From contig JAQUVX010000012.1 of the NCBI GenBank assembly GCA_028693165.1, forward strand, positions 40,355 to 104,354: a stretch of DNA of 64,000 bases, in the 5' to 3' direction. The notes beneath the pieces were generated by a model. The model did no database searches. It was not told the DNA's origin and worked only from the letters and a program-made list of their open reading frames with translations. This stretch comes from Lachnospiraceae bacterium (GTDB lineage Bacteria; Bacillota; Clostridia; Lachnospirales; Lachnospiraceae). Below, piece by piece: positions 16,208 to 28,800 of this stretch (positions are counted from its first letter, which is position 1; each line of letters opens with the position of its first letter). Made by a program: the position numbers and the translations under genes.

Positions 16208-16929
16208 TGTGAAATCCCCCTTGTTTTATGAAATAAAAAGTTTTCGAGGGCTTTTTTGGCTTTCCCCATGCTTTCCCTGCGAATCGGAATATTTTTGCCA
16301 TTTTGCATCACAAAGCATTTCAGCTCTGTATCAATATACCGGACAAAAGAAAGATTGACCGCAAAGCTTTTGTGGGAACTGAAAAAATCCTGTCTGGCAA
16401 GCTCCGGCAAAAGCGCGGACAGCTTTTCATAGATCAGAACCGTTTCCCTGTTCTTCAGATAAATATTCAGCTGATGGGTCTGCTGTTCCAGATAGAGAAT
16501 CTGGGAAAATGGAATTTTTTCCGTGCTTCCATTTCTTTGAATCATCAGGGAAGGTGCATTGCTTTTTTTGAGCAGCGCCAGTTCCAAAATATCTTCGATG
16601 TCCTTCTGCTTAAATGGCTTTTCTATGTATTTCAGTGCCGAAAGCCGGTAGCTCTCCAACGTGTGGTCGGTGCTGGTCGTAATAAAGGCAACGGGAACTT
16701 CCCCGTCGGTTTCTCTGATTTTCGCAATGGTCTCTACTCCTGTAATCCCACCCATATAAATATCCATCAGCAGCAAATCAAAGGCCTGCGGCTGATATGC
16801 CTCCAGCAATGCTTCCCCGCTTGTGAAAACGGTGCAGCTTGTCGGTATGCTGCATTTTGGTAAAAGCGCAAGAAGCTTTTCTTCCTCGCTGTGCGTATCC
16901 TCGCAGATTGCAATATTTAGTGTGTTCAT
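16204..16929 (-). CDS. LytTR-family response regulator
   Basis: A 241-residue response regulator: receiver domain with phospho-acceptor Asp56 (LLLMDIYMGG), then a LytTR DNA-binding domain from about residue 140 (IPFSQILYLEQQTHQLNIYL, SFVRYID). I moved the start to ATG 16929 because GGGAGGTG precedes it and the protein then begins MNTLNIAICED; the longer frame adds 12 unlikely residues. It is the first gene of a two-gene operon with the GHKL kinase. LytTR regulators usually bind paired direct repeats upstream of surface or secreted-product genes, so the nearby giant surface protein is a possible target. Confidence 0.92.
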   Translation of the reverse strand: MNTLNIAICEDTHSEEEKLLALLPKCSIPTSCTVFTSGEALLEAYQPQAFDLLLMDIYMGGITGVETIAKIRETDGEVPVAFITTSTDHTLESYRLSALKYIEKPFKQKDIEDILELALLKKSNAPSLMIQRNGSTEKIPFSQILYLEQQTHQLNIYLKNRETVLIYEKLSALLPELARQDFFSSHKSFAVNLSFVRYIDTELKCFVMQNGKNIPIRRESMGKAKKALENFLFHKTRGISQ

Positions 16930-16954
16930 TGTAGTCACCTCCCTGCAAGGATAG

Positions 16955-16984
16955 CATATAGGCACAAAAAAGTCAATTTGTCAA
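16955..16984 (-). promoter_or_regulatory. promoter candidate for the LytTR/GHKL operon
   Basis: Reading the minus strand, TTGACA (16979-16984) is followed after 17-18 bases by CTATAT/TATATG (16955-16961), about 26 bases before the response-regulator start codon. Confidence 0.55.
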
Positions 16985-17086
16985 GTACGAGTTATGACAC
17001 GCAATCCAGCATCTATGGTACTGGAAAAGAATTCACAAACAGGTAAAATAGTATTGACAAACAAAATAAGGAGGTGAGCCGGGTTC

Positions 17087-17317
17087 ATGATAAAAGAATA
17101 TTTTACCGCCTGTGAAGAAACATTTCCTGGGAGACAGGTAGAACTACGGCGGATTTCCCTTTCGCTGCGCAGAGCGGGCATTGTGACAATGGAGACTTTG
17201 TGCCGGATGCAAAGAGAGAATCCTGAAAATATAAAAGAGATACGAAATATCGGGGGGAAAAGTGCAGAGCTGATTGCGGTGATTTGCAGGCAGTATGAGG
17301 ATGACTCGGAACGATAA
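17087..17317 (+). CDS. small protein resembling the RNA polymerase alpha subunit C-terminal domain
   Basis: A 76-residue free-standing protein whose helices resemble the helix-hairpin-helix of RNA polymerase alpha-CTD: LRRAGIVTMETLCRM followed by IKEIRNIGGKSAELI, similar to the LKRAGI...L..IRNLGKKS pattern of alpha. The N-terminal alpha domain is absent. ATG 17087 follows AAGGAGGTGAG. It lies just upstream of the conserved leader and MalT-type regulator and could touch DNA or regulators as a decoy or adaptor, but no function is established here. Confidence 0.75.
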   Translation: MIKEYFTACEETFPGRQVELRRISLSLRRAGIVTMETLCRMQRENPENIKEIRNIGGKSAELIAVICRQYEDDSER

Positions 17318-17335
17318 TGCACGGTGAACGGGCAA

Positions 17336-17440
17336 TGAAAAAACCTCGTTTTTTGAGCAAAGACTATCCCTATGGGTAGGTTACAGACAGAAGAGCGCAT
17401 GATAGAATAAAAACGATTATAAAAAGTCGTTTTTCAAACC
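17336..17440 (+). promoter_or_regulatory. conserved leader element C, copy 1 (upstream of the MalT-type regulator)
   Basis: An element shared with 32043-32150. The common core is TTTTTGAGCAAAGACTA followed by a small hairpin (CTA-T-CCC at 17364-17370, loop TAT, GGGTAG at 17374-17379) and GGTTACA, then a second homologous box ATAAAAAGTC. In this copy AAAAACGA (17409-17416) and TCGTTTTT (17427-17434) form a second stem. Loop and bulge bases vary between copies while both stem arms are kept. It may be a structured 5' leader RNA or an operator for the regulator encoded downstream. It does not match a riboswitch class that I can name with confidence. Confidence 0.6.
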
Positions 17441-17472
17441 ATGTTAAAAATGGAAAAAAGGGGGACTCCTAC

Positions 17473-19842
17473 ATGGAGGAACGATTTATCAAGGTTCCCA
17501 TTTTGTTTCAAAAGTTGAAACAGGCAGAGGAAGAGCACTGCCTTCTCTATATCAAAGCATTGGGCGGTTATGGGAAAAGTACGGCGGTTCAGCATTATTT
17601 GCGCAGCAAATCACACCTGACCATAAGTGGTGCGGAAGGCTTCTTTGACACCATGCCGCCGCCGGAGACCATACGCCAGGGTGTGGTGGTCATTGATGAT
17701 ATTTCCTTTCTCAAGGAAAAAGAAAGCATCCGGTATCTTGGATCGCTGTTAGAGCGGTCGGATAAATGGTTCATTCTCATTGGCAGAAGTCCCCTTCCCA
17801 TGTGGTTACAGGCACAGATCGCTAACCGCAAAGTCCTGTTTGCAGTGGAAAGGGACTTGATGTGGGATGCGCAGCAGACAAGGAAGTTCCTTGCAGACTA
17901 TGAGGTGGAGGTTACACCGGAGGAAGCAGAGCAGATTGCCGCAGACACGGTGGGGCATGTAGTAACGTTAAAACTGCTGGCACAGCGTATGCGGGACGGA
18001 CTTCCCTATGGAGCAGAGGCGGCGGAGAAAACAAGGATTGATTTGTACCGCTATCTGGACCATGCTTTTTATGAGTCCTGGGATGAGGAATTAAAACAGG
18101 CGATGCTGCGGCTTGCCGGATTTGACAGCTTTACCCTTCCCATGGCGCAGATGATCACCGGGTGTGGGAATGCAAGCCTGCTGCTGGAAAAAGCCATGAC
18201 CCTCAGTGAGTTTTTGCAAAGTGACGGACAGGGTAATTATCGGATGCGTTCCATCCTTCGGGAATATCTGTTGTGGAAGCAGAGCAGCGAGCTGACCGGG
18301 GAGCAGTATAACAACCTTTATTATAATGCAGGACTTTACTTTGAACTCCAGGGGGACATCAAACAGGCATTGGCCTGTTATGACAAAAGTAAAAGTCAGG
18401 GAAAGATCGCCGAGCTTCTGATTAAGAATTCCATGAAGCACCCCGGCAACGGACATTACTATGAAACCAGAGCGTATTATCTGAACCTGCCGAAAGAACA
18501 GGTGGAGACATCCCCGATTCTGATGGCGGGCTTATCTATGCTCCACTCCCTGCTGATGCAGACCAGGGAGAGTGAACAGTGGTATGAAGCACTGAAAGCC
18601 TTTGAGCAGAAGCCGGGCCTCTCAAACAATCAGAAAAAAGAGGCGAGAAGCCGTCTTGCCTACTTAGATATTGCATTGCCCCACAGAGGAAGCGTGGGAC
18701 TTTCCAACATTCTGGAAAATGCAGCCATGCTGTGCAGGCAGCGGTCGGTGGTACTGACCGAGTTTTCCATCACCAGCAATATGCCGTCGGTGATGAATGG
18801 GGGAAAGGATTTCTGCGAATGGAGTAAAATCGACAGGGAGCTGGCCAAGACACTCAAAAAACCTGTCGAGCTGGTGCTTGGAAACTTCGGCGCCGGACTG
18901 GTCAATGTTGCCCTGGCAGAAAGTGCGTTTGAGAAGGGCAGCATGGATGCCTATGAAATCCTCTCTCTGTTAAACAGCGGCTACATCATAGCAGACACCA
19001 AAGGAACGGCAGAGATGTGCTTTGCCATCATCGGTGTTATGACCAGAATCCATATCAGCCGGAAACAGCCGCAGCGCGCCGCGTCCCTGCTCATGGATTT
19101 CAAGGAAAAGGTGATCCGGGAGGGACATCATCATCTGCTCCCCAATATCAATGCCTTATCCGTAGCCATCGGACTTTTTACGGGCAAGGTGGAGGCGGCC
19201 AGCCAGTGGATTGCGGACGAAGCACCCAATGAAAATGTAGAATTTTATATTCTGGAACGCTACCGCTATCTGGTCAAAATCAAGGCTTACCTTGCGCTTG
19301 GACGGTTGGAGGAAGCCGCGAGCCTGATTGAACGGCTGTCCTACTACTTTGAGCAGTACCAGAGAAATTACCAGCAGATCGAAAACGGACTGCTCCGTGC
19401 CATCGTCCAGTACCGGATGCACCTGGGAAACTGGAAACAGAGCCTGACCGAAGCACTGCAAAAAGCGGAAGGGTACCGGTTTGTTCCTGTGGCAGCAGAA
19501 TACGGTGTGGCACTTCACCCGCTTATGAAAGAAGCAGGAGACTTAGACCTTGCAAACGAGTATAGGCAAAGGCTGGAGCAGGCGGTCAGAGAGTATGCAC
19601 TTGGCTATCCCAAATATCTGGAGGCCACGCAGACACTGACACAGCCGCTGACCGACATGGAGGCGAAGCTCCTGCCCCTGCTGTGCAGTGGTGCATCATT
19701 AGAAGAAATCGCTGCCAGGTGCGGGATCACCTACAACACTGTCAAGTATCACAACCGTAACATTTACCGGAAACTAGGCGTAAAGAACCGGCAGCAGGTG
19801 CAGGTGGCGGCAAGACAGCTTGGACTGTATGGCGGTACATAA
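17473..19842 (+). CDS. MalT/LuxR-type STAND ATPase transcriptional regulator
   Basis: A 789-residue regulator of the MalT-like class: an N-terminal STAND NTPase with Walker A GGYGKST (residues 31-37) and Walker B VVVIDD, a middle region of helical repeats that usually senses an inducer, and a C-terminal LuxR-type helix-turn-helix (LTDMEAKLLPLLCSGASLEEIAARCGI.. NTVKYHNRNIYRKLGV). It sits 44 bases upstream of the giant surface-protein gene with no visible terminator between, so it probably controls and may be co-transcribed with it. ATG 17473 follows a GGGGGACTCC stretch, a modest ribosome binding site. Confidence 0.9.
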   Translation: MEERFIKVPILFQKLKQAEEEHCLLYIKALGGYGKSTAVQHYLRSKSHLTISGAEGFFDTMPPPETIRQGVVVIDDISFLKEKESIRYLGSLLERSDKWFILIGRSPLPMWLQAQIANRKVLFAVERDLMWDAQQTRKFLADYEVEVTPEEAEQIAADTVGHVVTLKLLAQRMRDGLPYGAEAAEKTRIDLYRYLDHAFYESWDEELKQAMLRLAGFDSFTLPMAQMITGCGNASLLLEKAMTLSEFLQSDGQGNYRMRSILREYLLWKQSSELTGEQYNNLYYNAGLYFELQGDIKQALACYDKSKSQGKIAELLIKNSMKHPGNGHYYETRAYYLNLPKEQVETSPILMAGLSMLHSLLMQTRESEQWYEALKAFEQKPGLSNNQKKEARSRLAYLDIALPHRGSVGLSNILENAAMLCRQRSVVLTEFSITSNMPSVMNGGKDFCEWSKIDRELAKTLKKPVELVLGNFGAGLVNVALAESAFEKGSMDAYEILSLLNSGYIIADTKGTAEMCFAIIGVMTRIHISRKQPQRAASLLMDFKEKVIREGHHHLLPNINALSVAIGLFTGKVEAASQWIADEAPNENVEFYILERYRYLVKIKAYLALGRLEEAASLIERLSYYFEQYQRNYQQIENGLLRAIVQYRMHLGNWKQSLTEALQKAEGYRFVPVAAEYGVALHPLMKEAGDLDLANEYRQRLEQAVREYALGYPKYLEATQTLTQPLTDMEAKLLPLLCSGASLEEIAARCGITYNTVKYHNRNIYRKLGVKNRQQVQVAARQLGLYGGT

Positions 19843-19886
19843 AGATAAATAGATCATAAAAATTTGATTCAGGAGGATTTAGAAGA

Positions 19887-22800
19887 ATGAAACGGAACTT
19901 AAAGCGACGATTATTGGCAGGGGTATTATCTGCCTGCATGATTTTTCAGACCGTCGGCATGGCACCGGTCTATGCTGCGGGGAATGTGAGAGATGGCGGT
20001 GTATCGATTGATACAGGCATCGTGTGTGAGAACCACACAGAGCATACGGCGGACTGTTATGTACAAATAGAAAACTGTATACATGACCATACCGATGCGT
20101 GCTACTCTGATGCAGACGATGAGGAAGCAACCGGAAGTGATGCAAAAAATCTCACGGAATGTGAACATATCTGTGACGAGGCAAGCGGCTGCATCACGAA
20201 GAAGCTGAACTGCACCCATAGCTGTGAGCTGTGTGCAGAGAATGGCGGAGCGGATGCCGGAGAAGATCTTGAGGAAGCCATAGAAGAAGATATTGAGCTT
20301 GCTACAGAAAGCAATGCAGATAAGATGCAGTCTGCCATAGAAGAGCTGATATCGAAGATTGATGCTCTGCCCGAGGCAGATGAAATCACGGATGAAAACC
20401 GGAAAACTGCAAAAGCAGACCTTGAGGAAGTGTTTGCAGAATACGATAAACTGTTTGAGGATGAGACAATAACCGACCTTGACGGACAGCTTGGAACAGA
20501 GCGTATGGAAAAGCTCACTGCACTGCGTGAGGTGCTGCTTGATATGGTGAACCTTGTGGAGGAAGAAGTCTACGCGGTTTATGACGGGAAGGACTTCTGG
20601 AAGGCAACAAAAGAAGATCCTACAGTGTCCACAGGTGACTATATAGGAACAGGCGACCAGAGCAGCATTGTATATTTGTATGCAGAAGCCACAAGCTCGT
20701 CTATGATGATGTTGGAAGAAAGTCTAAAAGAAGTAACCTTTGCGGATACGGTAACAGGGATTGCAGATTATGCGTTTTATGGCTGCAGCAATCTGGAAAA
20801 AGTCTACATGCCATCGAAGGCTTCTATTAGCAGATGGGCATTTTATGGCTGCAGCAAGCTTTCGGATATAGATTTGTCCAATGTAACAGAAGTGAGTCCA
20901 AACGCATTTGATAACTGTACCAGTCTTACAAGGGTAAGTCTGTCCAGTGCATCTAAAATCGATACCCAGGCGTTCCAAGGATGTACACAGATTCAGGAGG
21001 CAGACATTACAAATGCAACGAAAATTGGCAATTCTGCATTTCAGAACTGTACAGCCTTGAAAAAGGTAACTATGCCAAATGTAATTGAAATTGGTACTAT
21101 GGCCTTTCGGAACTGCAGCGCCCTTCAAAGTGCAGATTTACAAAATGCAACCACGATAGGGGAAGCTGCGTTTGAGAAATGTCGCAATCTGGCAAGCGTC
21201 GTTATGCCAAAAGTAACCCAAATCGGTACTGGTGCATTTCAGTATTGTGACAAACTGACAAATATTACGATGAGTGCAGAACTGCCGACCGTTGGCCGAT
21301 ATATTTTCCAGGGGGCTAATTCACCACGCGCCCTGACACTCTATGGCAATCCAAGGCTCTATGATGCGGTAATCGCTCAATTTGATGATGCAGATGGCAC
21401 AAAAGACAATATGTGGTACGGCTGTGAACTGCCGGCTTCATTTATCAACACGAATGCTGTCGATTCTACAGGCACACTTAAAGTAAAAGAAGGCAGCCTT
21501 ACCCCCGGATTGGGCGAAGATAACACAATCACATTCACTGCCGCATTTGAAAAAGCGAATGCGATGCGGATGGCACTTGTTACGAACCAGATTGTGCTGA
21601 TGGACGGCGAAACGCAGCTTGGGGAGCCGGTTATTGCCAAACAAGCTGACGATGGCAGATGGACTGCAGAGTTGACCGTGAACACCAGCGAATGGGCTGT
21701 TGGAGAGCACGATATCACTGCCAGGTTTGCAGGAAATAATGAGTTAAACGATAGTGAAACCAACTCAGTGGCAGTAACTGTAATCGAAAGCTATGCTGTT
21801 TATGAAAATGGAAAATTCTTTGCGGCAACAAAAGAGGAGCCTGAAGTAGCAACGGATACTGAAATTTTAGAAGAAAATAAAAAAACAATCAACTACCTTT
21901 ACAGCAATGTTGAAACTGTACCAAACAATTTGATGGCGGGGTGTGGGGGTCTAAAAACTGTCACTATGCCGAATGCAACTACAATTGCATATCGTGCGTT
22001 TTATGACTGTACCAGTCTGACTGGTGTAGAGCTGCCAAAGGCAACTGAAATTGGTGAAAATGCATTTGATGGCTGCAATGCTCTTACAAGTGTAGAAATA
22101 CCAAAGGTAATCACAATCAAGAGGCAGGCATTTATGCAGTGCGCTCTTCTTGAAACTGTAACAATGCCAAACGTAACCATAATCGAAGATAATGCGTTTT
22201 CTAACTGTCCAGTTCTGGAAACTGTAGAAATGCCAAACGTAATAGAGATCGGAGCCTACGCATTTTCTGCCTGTGAAAGGCTTGCAAACGTGTCGGCACC
22301 AAAGGTAACCACAATCAGTGATGGTGCATTTATGCAGTGTGGTTTAGCAAACATTACCCTTGGTGCGACGCCGCCAACAGTTGATACAAATGCTTTCCTA
22401 AGTTGCCCTGCATCTCGTAACCTGACTATTTTTGGCAACGACGCTTTCAGGGACGATGTTATCAATGCATACAAGGCTGTCGATGATGGTGTAACCGATG
22501 AACTGTGGTACGGCTGGACATTACCAGAGTCCCTTGTCGGCACAGGTGTGTCCGCTTCCGCAGGAACACTTACTGTAACAGATGGCAAAACTGACACAAT
22601 GTTTGGCGAGAACAACGAAATCATCTTCACTGCAACCTTTGCTAAAGCGCCTGCTTCTGCAACGGAAGGCCTGTTAAGGACTTTAGCAATCAATGAGGTT
22701 CAGTTTAAAGATGGCAATGAGCCTCTTGAAGCAGCAGTAGCAGCAACGGAAGATGGCAATGGCAACTGGGTGGCTAAACTTACTGTAAACACCAGTGCTT

Positions 22801-25800
22801 GGGCTGTGGATACACATAACATCACAGCCGAGTTTACGGGAAACCACGATCTGAATGGTGCAGTCACCACCCAGGTGGCAGTAACGGTAAGCGAAACCTA
22901 CGCCGTGTATAACGGAACAGGTTTCTATTATGCAGACAGCGAAGAACATACAAAGCCAACAGAAAAAGTAGTCACAGATAAAAACATAATCCAGAATCTT
23001 TATATTGATGTTGAAGCTGTACCGGATGTATTAATGTGGAACTGTGCAAACCTAAAAATAGTTACCTGTTCGGATAAGGTAACCCAAATCGACGACGGTG
23101 CATTTTCTGCTTGTTCGGTCCTTACAAAGGCAGAAATGACAGCGGTAACCAAAATCGGCAATGATGCATTTTCTAGCTGTGCAGCTCTTGCAACTGTGGA
23201 TTTGTCAGAGGTAACCTCAATCGGCGACAGAGCATTTATGTATTGTTCGGTTCTTACAAAGGCAGAAATGCCAGAGGTAACCCAAATCGACAATAATGCA
23301 TTTGACAGTTGTACAGCTCTTACAACTGTAACAATGCCAAAGGTAAGCGCAATTGGTGAGAGTGCATTTTCTAACTGTACAGCTCTTACAACTATAACAA
23401 TGCCAAAGGTAACCAAAATTGGTACGGGGGCATTTTATAACTGTGTAAAGCTTAATAGCATAACACTAGGTGCAACACCTCCAACAGTTGGTGAAGATGC
23501 TTTCCGAGGTTGCTCTAACACTCGTAACCTGACGATTTTGGGTAACACTGCCTTTGCCGCAGATGTGCTTAATGCATATAAGGCTGTCGATGACGGTGTA
23601 ACAGATGAGCTGTGGTACGGTTGGACATTGCCAACCGCCATTGACGGCACAAATGTGCCTAACGCAACAGGAACACTGGCTGCAACAGCAGGTAACACCA
23701 CAGCAACTTACAGTCAGGCCAACACAATCACATTCACGGCAAGCTTTCAAAAGGCTGGCGAAAGCAGACTTAGAACGGCTGTTCAAAACCAGATCACACT
23801 GATGAACGGCAGTTCTGTAGTAGAAAGCAAAGCTGCAACGCTGACCGAAGGCGTATACTCCGCAGAATTTACTGTGGATACAAGCGAACTTGATGCAGGA
23901 ACTTATCACTATACCGCCACATTTGACGGCAACGGCAGCCTGAAGGAATCTGAGAGTAATGTGGTGATTGTTACCGTTACCCAGTCCGCCACAGACTTTG
24001 AGGATGGTGTGAAAGCAGATCGATCCGAATATACCTACGGCGATACCATTACCATAACTGCAAAACCACAGGCAACGGGTACAGCAGTTAACGCAAGATT
24101 TTTCACAGCACCGGGAGCCAATCAGATGGCATTGTTTGTGGGTGGTAAGCAGATTAGTGAAGCTGTGACCGCAGACGCAGATGGTGTCTATACCATGACA
24201 TATGACACCAAGGGCAAACACCTTACTATCGGCCCGAATAGCATTACTGCGAACTATGTGGGCAATACCAATATGGCAGATGTAAGCGATGATGTACTCG
24301 TAATGCTGAATAGAAAGCCGATCATGTCCGCAGAGGTCGACACAACGGATGCTGCCGCAAGCAAAGAATATGACGGCACAGACAGCTTTACCGGTGTTGC
24401 ATTGACACTGGATACGAGCAGCATTTTCAGTGGAGATACCGTTACAGCAGTCGCAGCCGGAACATCGGCAGGCACAGATGTTGGCACGAGTCATAGCTTC
24501 ACCGCCACCAGCGTAACCCTGGATGGTACAGACGCTATTTATTACAGTCTTGAGAGTACGGCTGTCAGCGGCACTGTGGCCATTACCGAAGCAACCCCTG
24601 CCGTTACGGTAACGGCAGTGAAGCAAAAATCGCTTCTTAGAAGCATCATTGGCGATCATGACGACATCATTGTTCTAACAGCAACCGTCACAGGTGTACC
24701 AGGCGGCACAACACCAGCCGGAACTGTTACCTTCAAAAACGGCGAAACTACGATTGAAAGTAATGCAGCGATGTCAAAGGGTGTTGCAAGCTGTGAATGG
24801 AAAAACCCGGCAGCGGATGTTAATTACACCATCACCGCAGAATTTACAGCGGCGGAAAATACCAATTATAAGAATGCCACAGGAACTTCCGAGGCGTTTG
24901 ACATTAGTAAGGCAGAGCAGAAGGCACTAAATATTACGGTACCGGCTGCGGTGACTTATGGGGATGCAGACTTTACCCTGGGCACCACAGGCGGCAGCGG
25001 TACCGGCGCAGTGACTTATGAAGTGACAGAAGGAACGGTTGTCTCGGTTACCAAAGACGGCAAAGTGGCTGTCCTGGCAGCAGGCGAAGCTACCATCACC
25101 GCGACGAAAGCAGGCGATCCCAACTATAACGCTAAGACGGGTACTGTAAACATTACCGTGAAGGCTGCAGCTCCGGTTCTTACATGGGGTGAGGCAGCGC
25201 AGACAGTAACCTATACAGGTAAACCGGCAGTGATTAAAGCGCCAACTGCAGCCGGAGTAACCGGTGGTACAATACCGAATGGGACAATCAGTTACACCTA
25301 TGAGAAGAAGAGCCTGAGCTCACTTTTCACAGCACCGGAAAACGGTCTGCCTGTAGATGCAGGAATCTATACCGTGACGGCGCATATTGCGGCAGAGGGC
25401 AACTACACTGCTGCAGACAGCAGTACCATGGAGCTGACCATTATCAAATCAACACCGGAGCTTTCCATAGGCGCAGACTATTTAGGCAAACCATATGACG
25501 GCAAAGCCATAGACCCGCCAACGGCTGCCCAGATGACAATCACAGGTACCGCGTATGCAGAGGTAACCTTTGCTTATAGCCAAAATGCCGATATGAGCAG
25601 TCCTCTTACCACCGCACCAGCGGATGCAGGTACTTACTATGTGCAGGCAGGTGTTAAGGAAGGTGCTAACACCAACGCGGCAGTCTCTGCACCAAAGGAA
25701 TTTACTATTGACAGAATTAACCCCGTTATCGAGGTTGCGACGGACAAAACCAGCCAGTTAGGTGGTAAGGATGTTCAGGTAACGGTGAAAATTACCAACC

Positions 25801-28800
25801 CGGACGGCGCGGCTACCGGCTTCCCGGAAGCGGGCGAGATTGCTATTGCACCGACGAATGCAGCCTTAAAATCAGGTACTGCAATCACAGGCGCAAATGG
25901 AACCTATACGGCAACCTATACGCTGGCAGCTTACAGCAGCGGCGCAAAGGCACATTTTACAGCAACGGTACCAAAAGCAACCACAAACTATAATGCAGAT
26001 ACCACAGGTACAAGTTCAGGTGATGTTACAATTCTTGACCAATACGTACCGACCGTTACCATCGAAGCGGATGAGACATCCGTAATCTATGGTGAATCCG
26101 TGACTCTGACGGCAGCCGTTGGCAAGGACGGCAAGACCAGCGACCTGGCGGGAACCGTTCAGTTTAAAGAGGGCGGCACAGCCATCGGCGAACCGGTTGC
26201 CATTGACAGTGCCGGTGCAGCAGCCATAACGGTTGATAAAGCAACTCTTACTTATAATAATGGCACAGAACACAGCTTTACAGCAGAGTTTACCCCTGCA
26301 GCCGGCAGTGACTATAAGTCGAATGCCTCGTCTGCCTGTGAAGTAAAAGTTACAAAAGCTGCCATGACAGGCGAAGCTGCAATTACAGGTATTGCCAAAT
26401 ATGGCCAGACACTGACCGCAGATACCTCTACATTAAAGGGTATCGATGGTGAAGAGTTAGGCACATTCACCTATCAGTGGAAGAGAGCCGGCAGTGATAT
26501 TGCAGGCGAAACAAAGAGCACTTACGTGGTTGCAGAAGCAGATTTGGGCAAGGCAGTTACCGTGGAAGTCACACCGGTAAATGGAAACTACAGTGCTAAG
26601 ACAAGTGGGGCAGTCACACCGGCAAAGGCAGATTCGACCATTGCCTTTACGGACACAAGTCTTGATAAGACCTATGACGGTTCACCAATCACAGACCCTG
26701 TTAAAACGACGAATTATACTACGACAGGAAGCACAGGGAATGTGACCTTTGAGTGGTATAGTGGAGCGACAAAGCTTGCTTCTGCACCGGAGAATGTGGG
26801 TACTTATACCGTAAAGGCAATCCTTAAGGCAGATAATAAGTACGAAGGAGCGTCTACAGGAACCAATAAGGAATTTAAGATTACAGCAAAGACGATTGAG
26901 CCAGACATCGAAGCAATCGACGAGCAGACCTATACCGGCAAACAGTTGACACCGGAGGTTACGGTAAAGATAAAGGATAGCACGACCACCCTTGTGTCCG
27001 GCTCAGATTACACCGTCGCATACGGCGATAATGTCAATGCAGGAACCAATGCCGGTAACGTGACAGTTACCCTGATCGGTAACTACAGCGGCGAGAAAGA
27101 GGCTAAATTTACAATTAAGAAAGCACCACTGACCATCACCGGCGGTACCGTCACCGGCAGAGCATGGGATGGCACCAGGACAGCTGTAGTAACCGCAATC
27201 ACATTTGATGGTCTGAAGAATGATGAAACATTAACCATGACCGCAGATTACACCGTGACAGGTGCCCAGTTTGCAAATGCCAATGTGGGAACCGGAAAGG
27301 AAGTGTCCGGAACGGTTACGCTGGTATCAGATGGAGCAACAGCGAAGAATTACAGTCTGGCACAGGGCGCACTTGTGAATGTAAAGGGTGATATCACAAG
27401 AGCATCCAGCCCGGCAGCACCAACCGACGGAAGTGTGGATGATACGAATAACACCTTCGGCTTTACTGTGAATCCGAACTTTACGGATATTACAGCTTAT
27501 GAATACAGCCTGGACAGTGGGAAAAACTGGACGAAAGTTACAGTCAAACCGATTCCACTGGGTAATGTCAATATCCCGGCAGGACAGTTACAGGTACGGA
27601 TTGCAGCGACAGATAACCACGCAGCAGGAGAAGTGCTTTCTAATGACAAAGCATTTACCGCAGTCTTAGAAGGTGATGTTGCCATCGCAGGTACTGCTGT
27701 TTACGGCGGTACACTGAATGCCACCGTATCCGGTGCACAGGCTGGGGCAGATCTTCATTATAAGTGGATGGCCGGAGACAAGAAGGTCGGCACTGACAGC
27801 ACGGCTTATGCAATCGGAAAAGAAGCAGTGGGCCAGACGGTCAAAGTTGTCGTAACAGCTTTCGCAGACTATACAGGAGCACTGACTTCTGCATCAACTG
27901 CTAAAGTGGCACAGAAGGAAATTGCGCCAATTGCTCATGCAGAAGACAAAGAGTACGATGGAAATACCACTGCGGAGGTTTCATTTACATTTGCAGAGGG
28001 AGAGATTTTAAACAAGGACGAGGTTGCTGTCATAGCTACCGGTACCTTTGCCGATAAGAAGATGGGAACCGGAAAGACCGTCGCTCTGTCTGGCGTTGCA
28101 CTGACAGGTGCAGATAAGGACTATTATACCATGGCGGCGGCTCCGGCGAATCCGACCGCAGCGATTACAGCAAAGGTGTTAACAGTTACCGACGGAACTC
28201 TGGTTATTACCAAGACTTATGATGGAACCGGGAAATTTGCAGCAGAGAACGCTACAGGAAGTCTGGCTCTGACGAATCCGGTACAGGCAGCGGGAGAAGA
28301 TATCAAAGCTGTCATTACCGGGTATGGAAGCGCGGCAGATGGAAATGTGGGTAAGGACAAAGCGATTACCCTGACCATTGGTTTAAGCGGCGTGGATAAA
28401 GAAAATTATAAGCTGGACAGCACAAGCTATCCATTTAATGCAGGCATTACTGCAAAGGAGATTACGCCAATCATCGAAGCAATCGCCGACCAGACCTACA
28501 GCGGAAGTCAGCTGAAGCCGGAGGTTACGGTAAAGGATGGCACAACAACCCTTGTGCTTGGAACAGATTACACAGTCACATATGGTGAAAATATCAACGC
28601 AGGCGAGAATGCCGGAAGCGTAACGGTTACCTTAAAGGGCAACTATACAGGAAGCGGTGAAGTGAACTTTACAATCACCTCCATCGATCAGGCGCCTCTG
28701 GTGATCACGCAGGTGTCTGAGAAAACCTATGGAGACAAGGCGTTTACACTGGAGACAACAGGCGGAGACGGAACCGGGGCTGTGACCTACAGCGTACCGG

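Noticed and set aside
17336-17440. c-di-GMP-I riboswitch
   Set aside because: Only GCAAAG agrees with the known core; the GGCAAACC half and the GAAA tetraloop stem are missing.
23466-24659. 397-codon minus-strand frame inside the giant surface gene
   Set aside because: Cys-rich shadow of the repeat-coding strand with no ribosome binding site. Similar shadows opposite nrdD (43610-44686) and carB (55346-56494) were dropped for the same reason.
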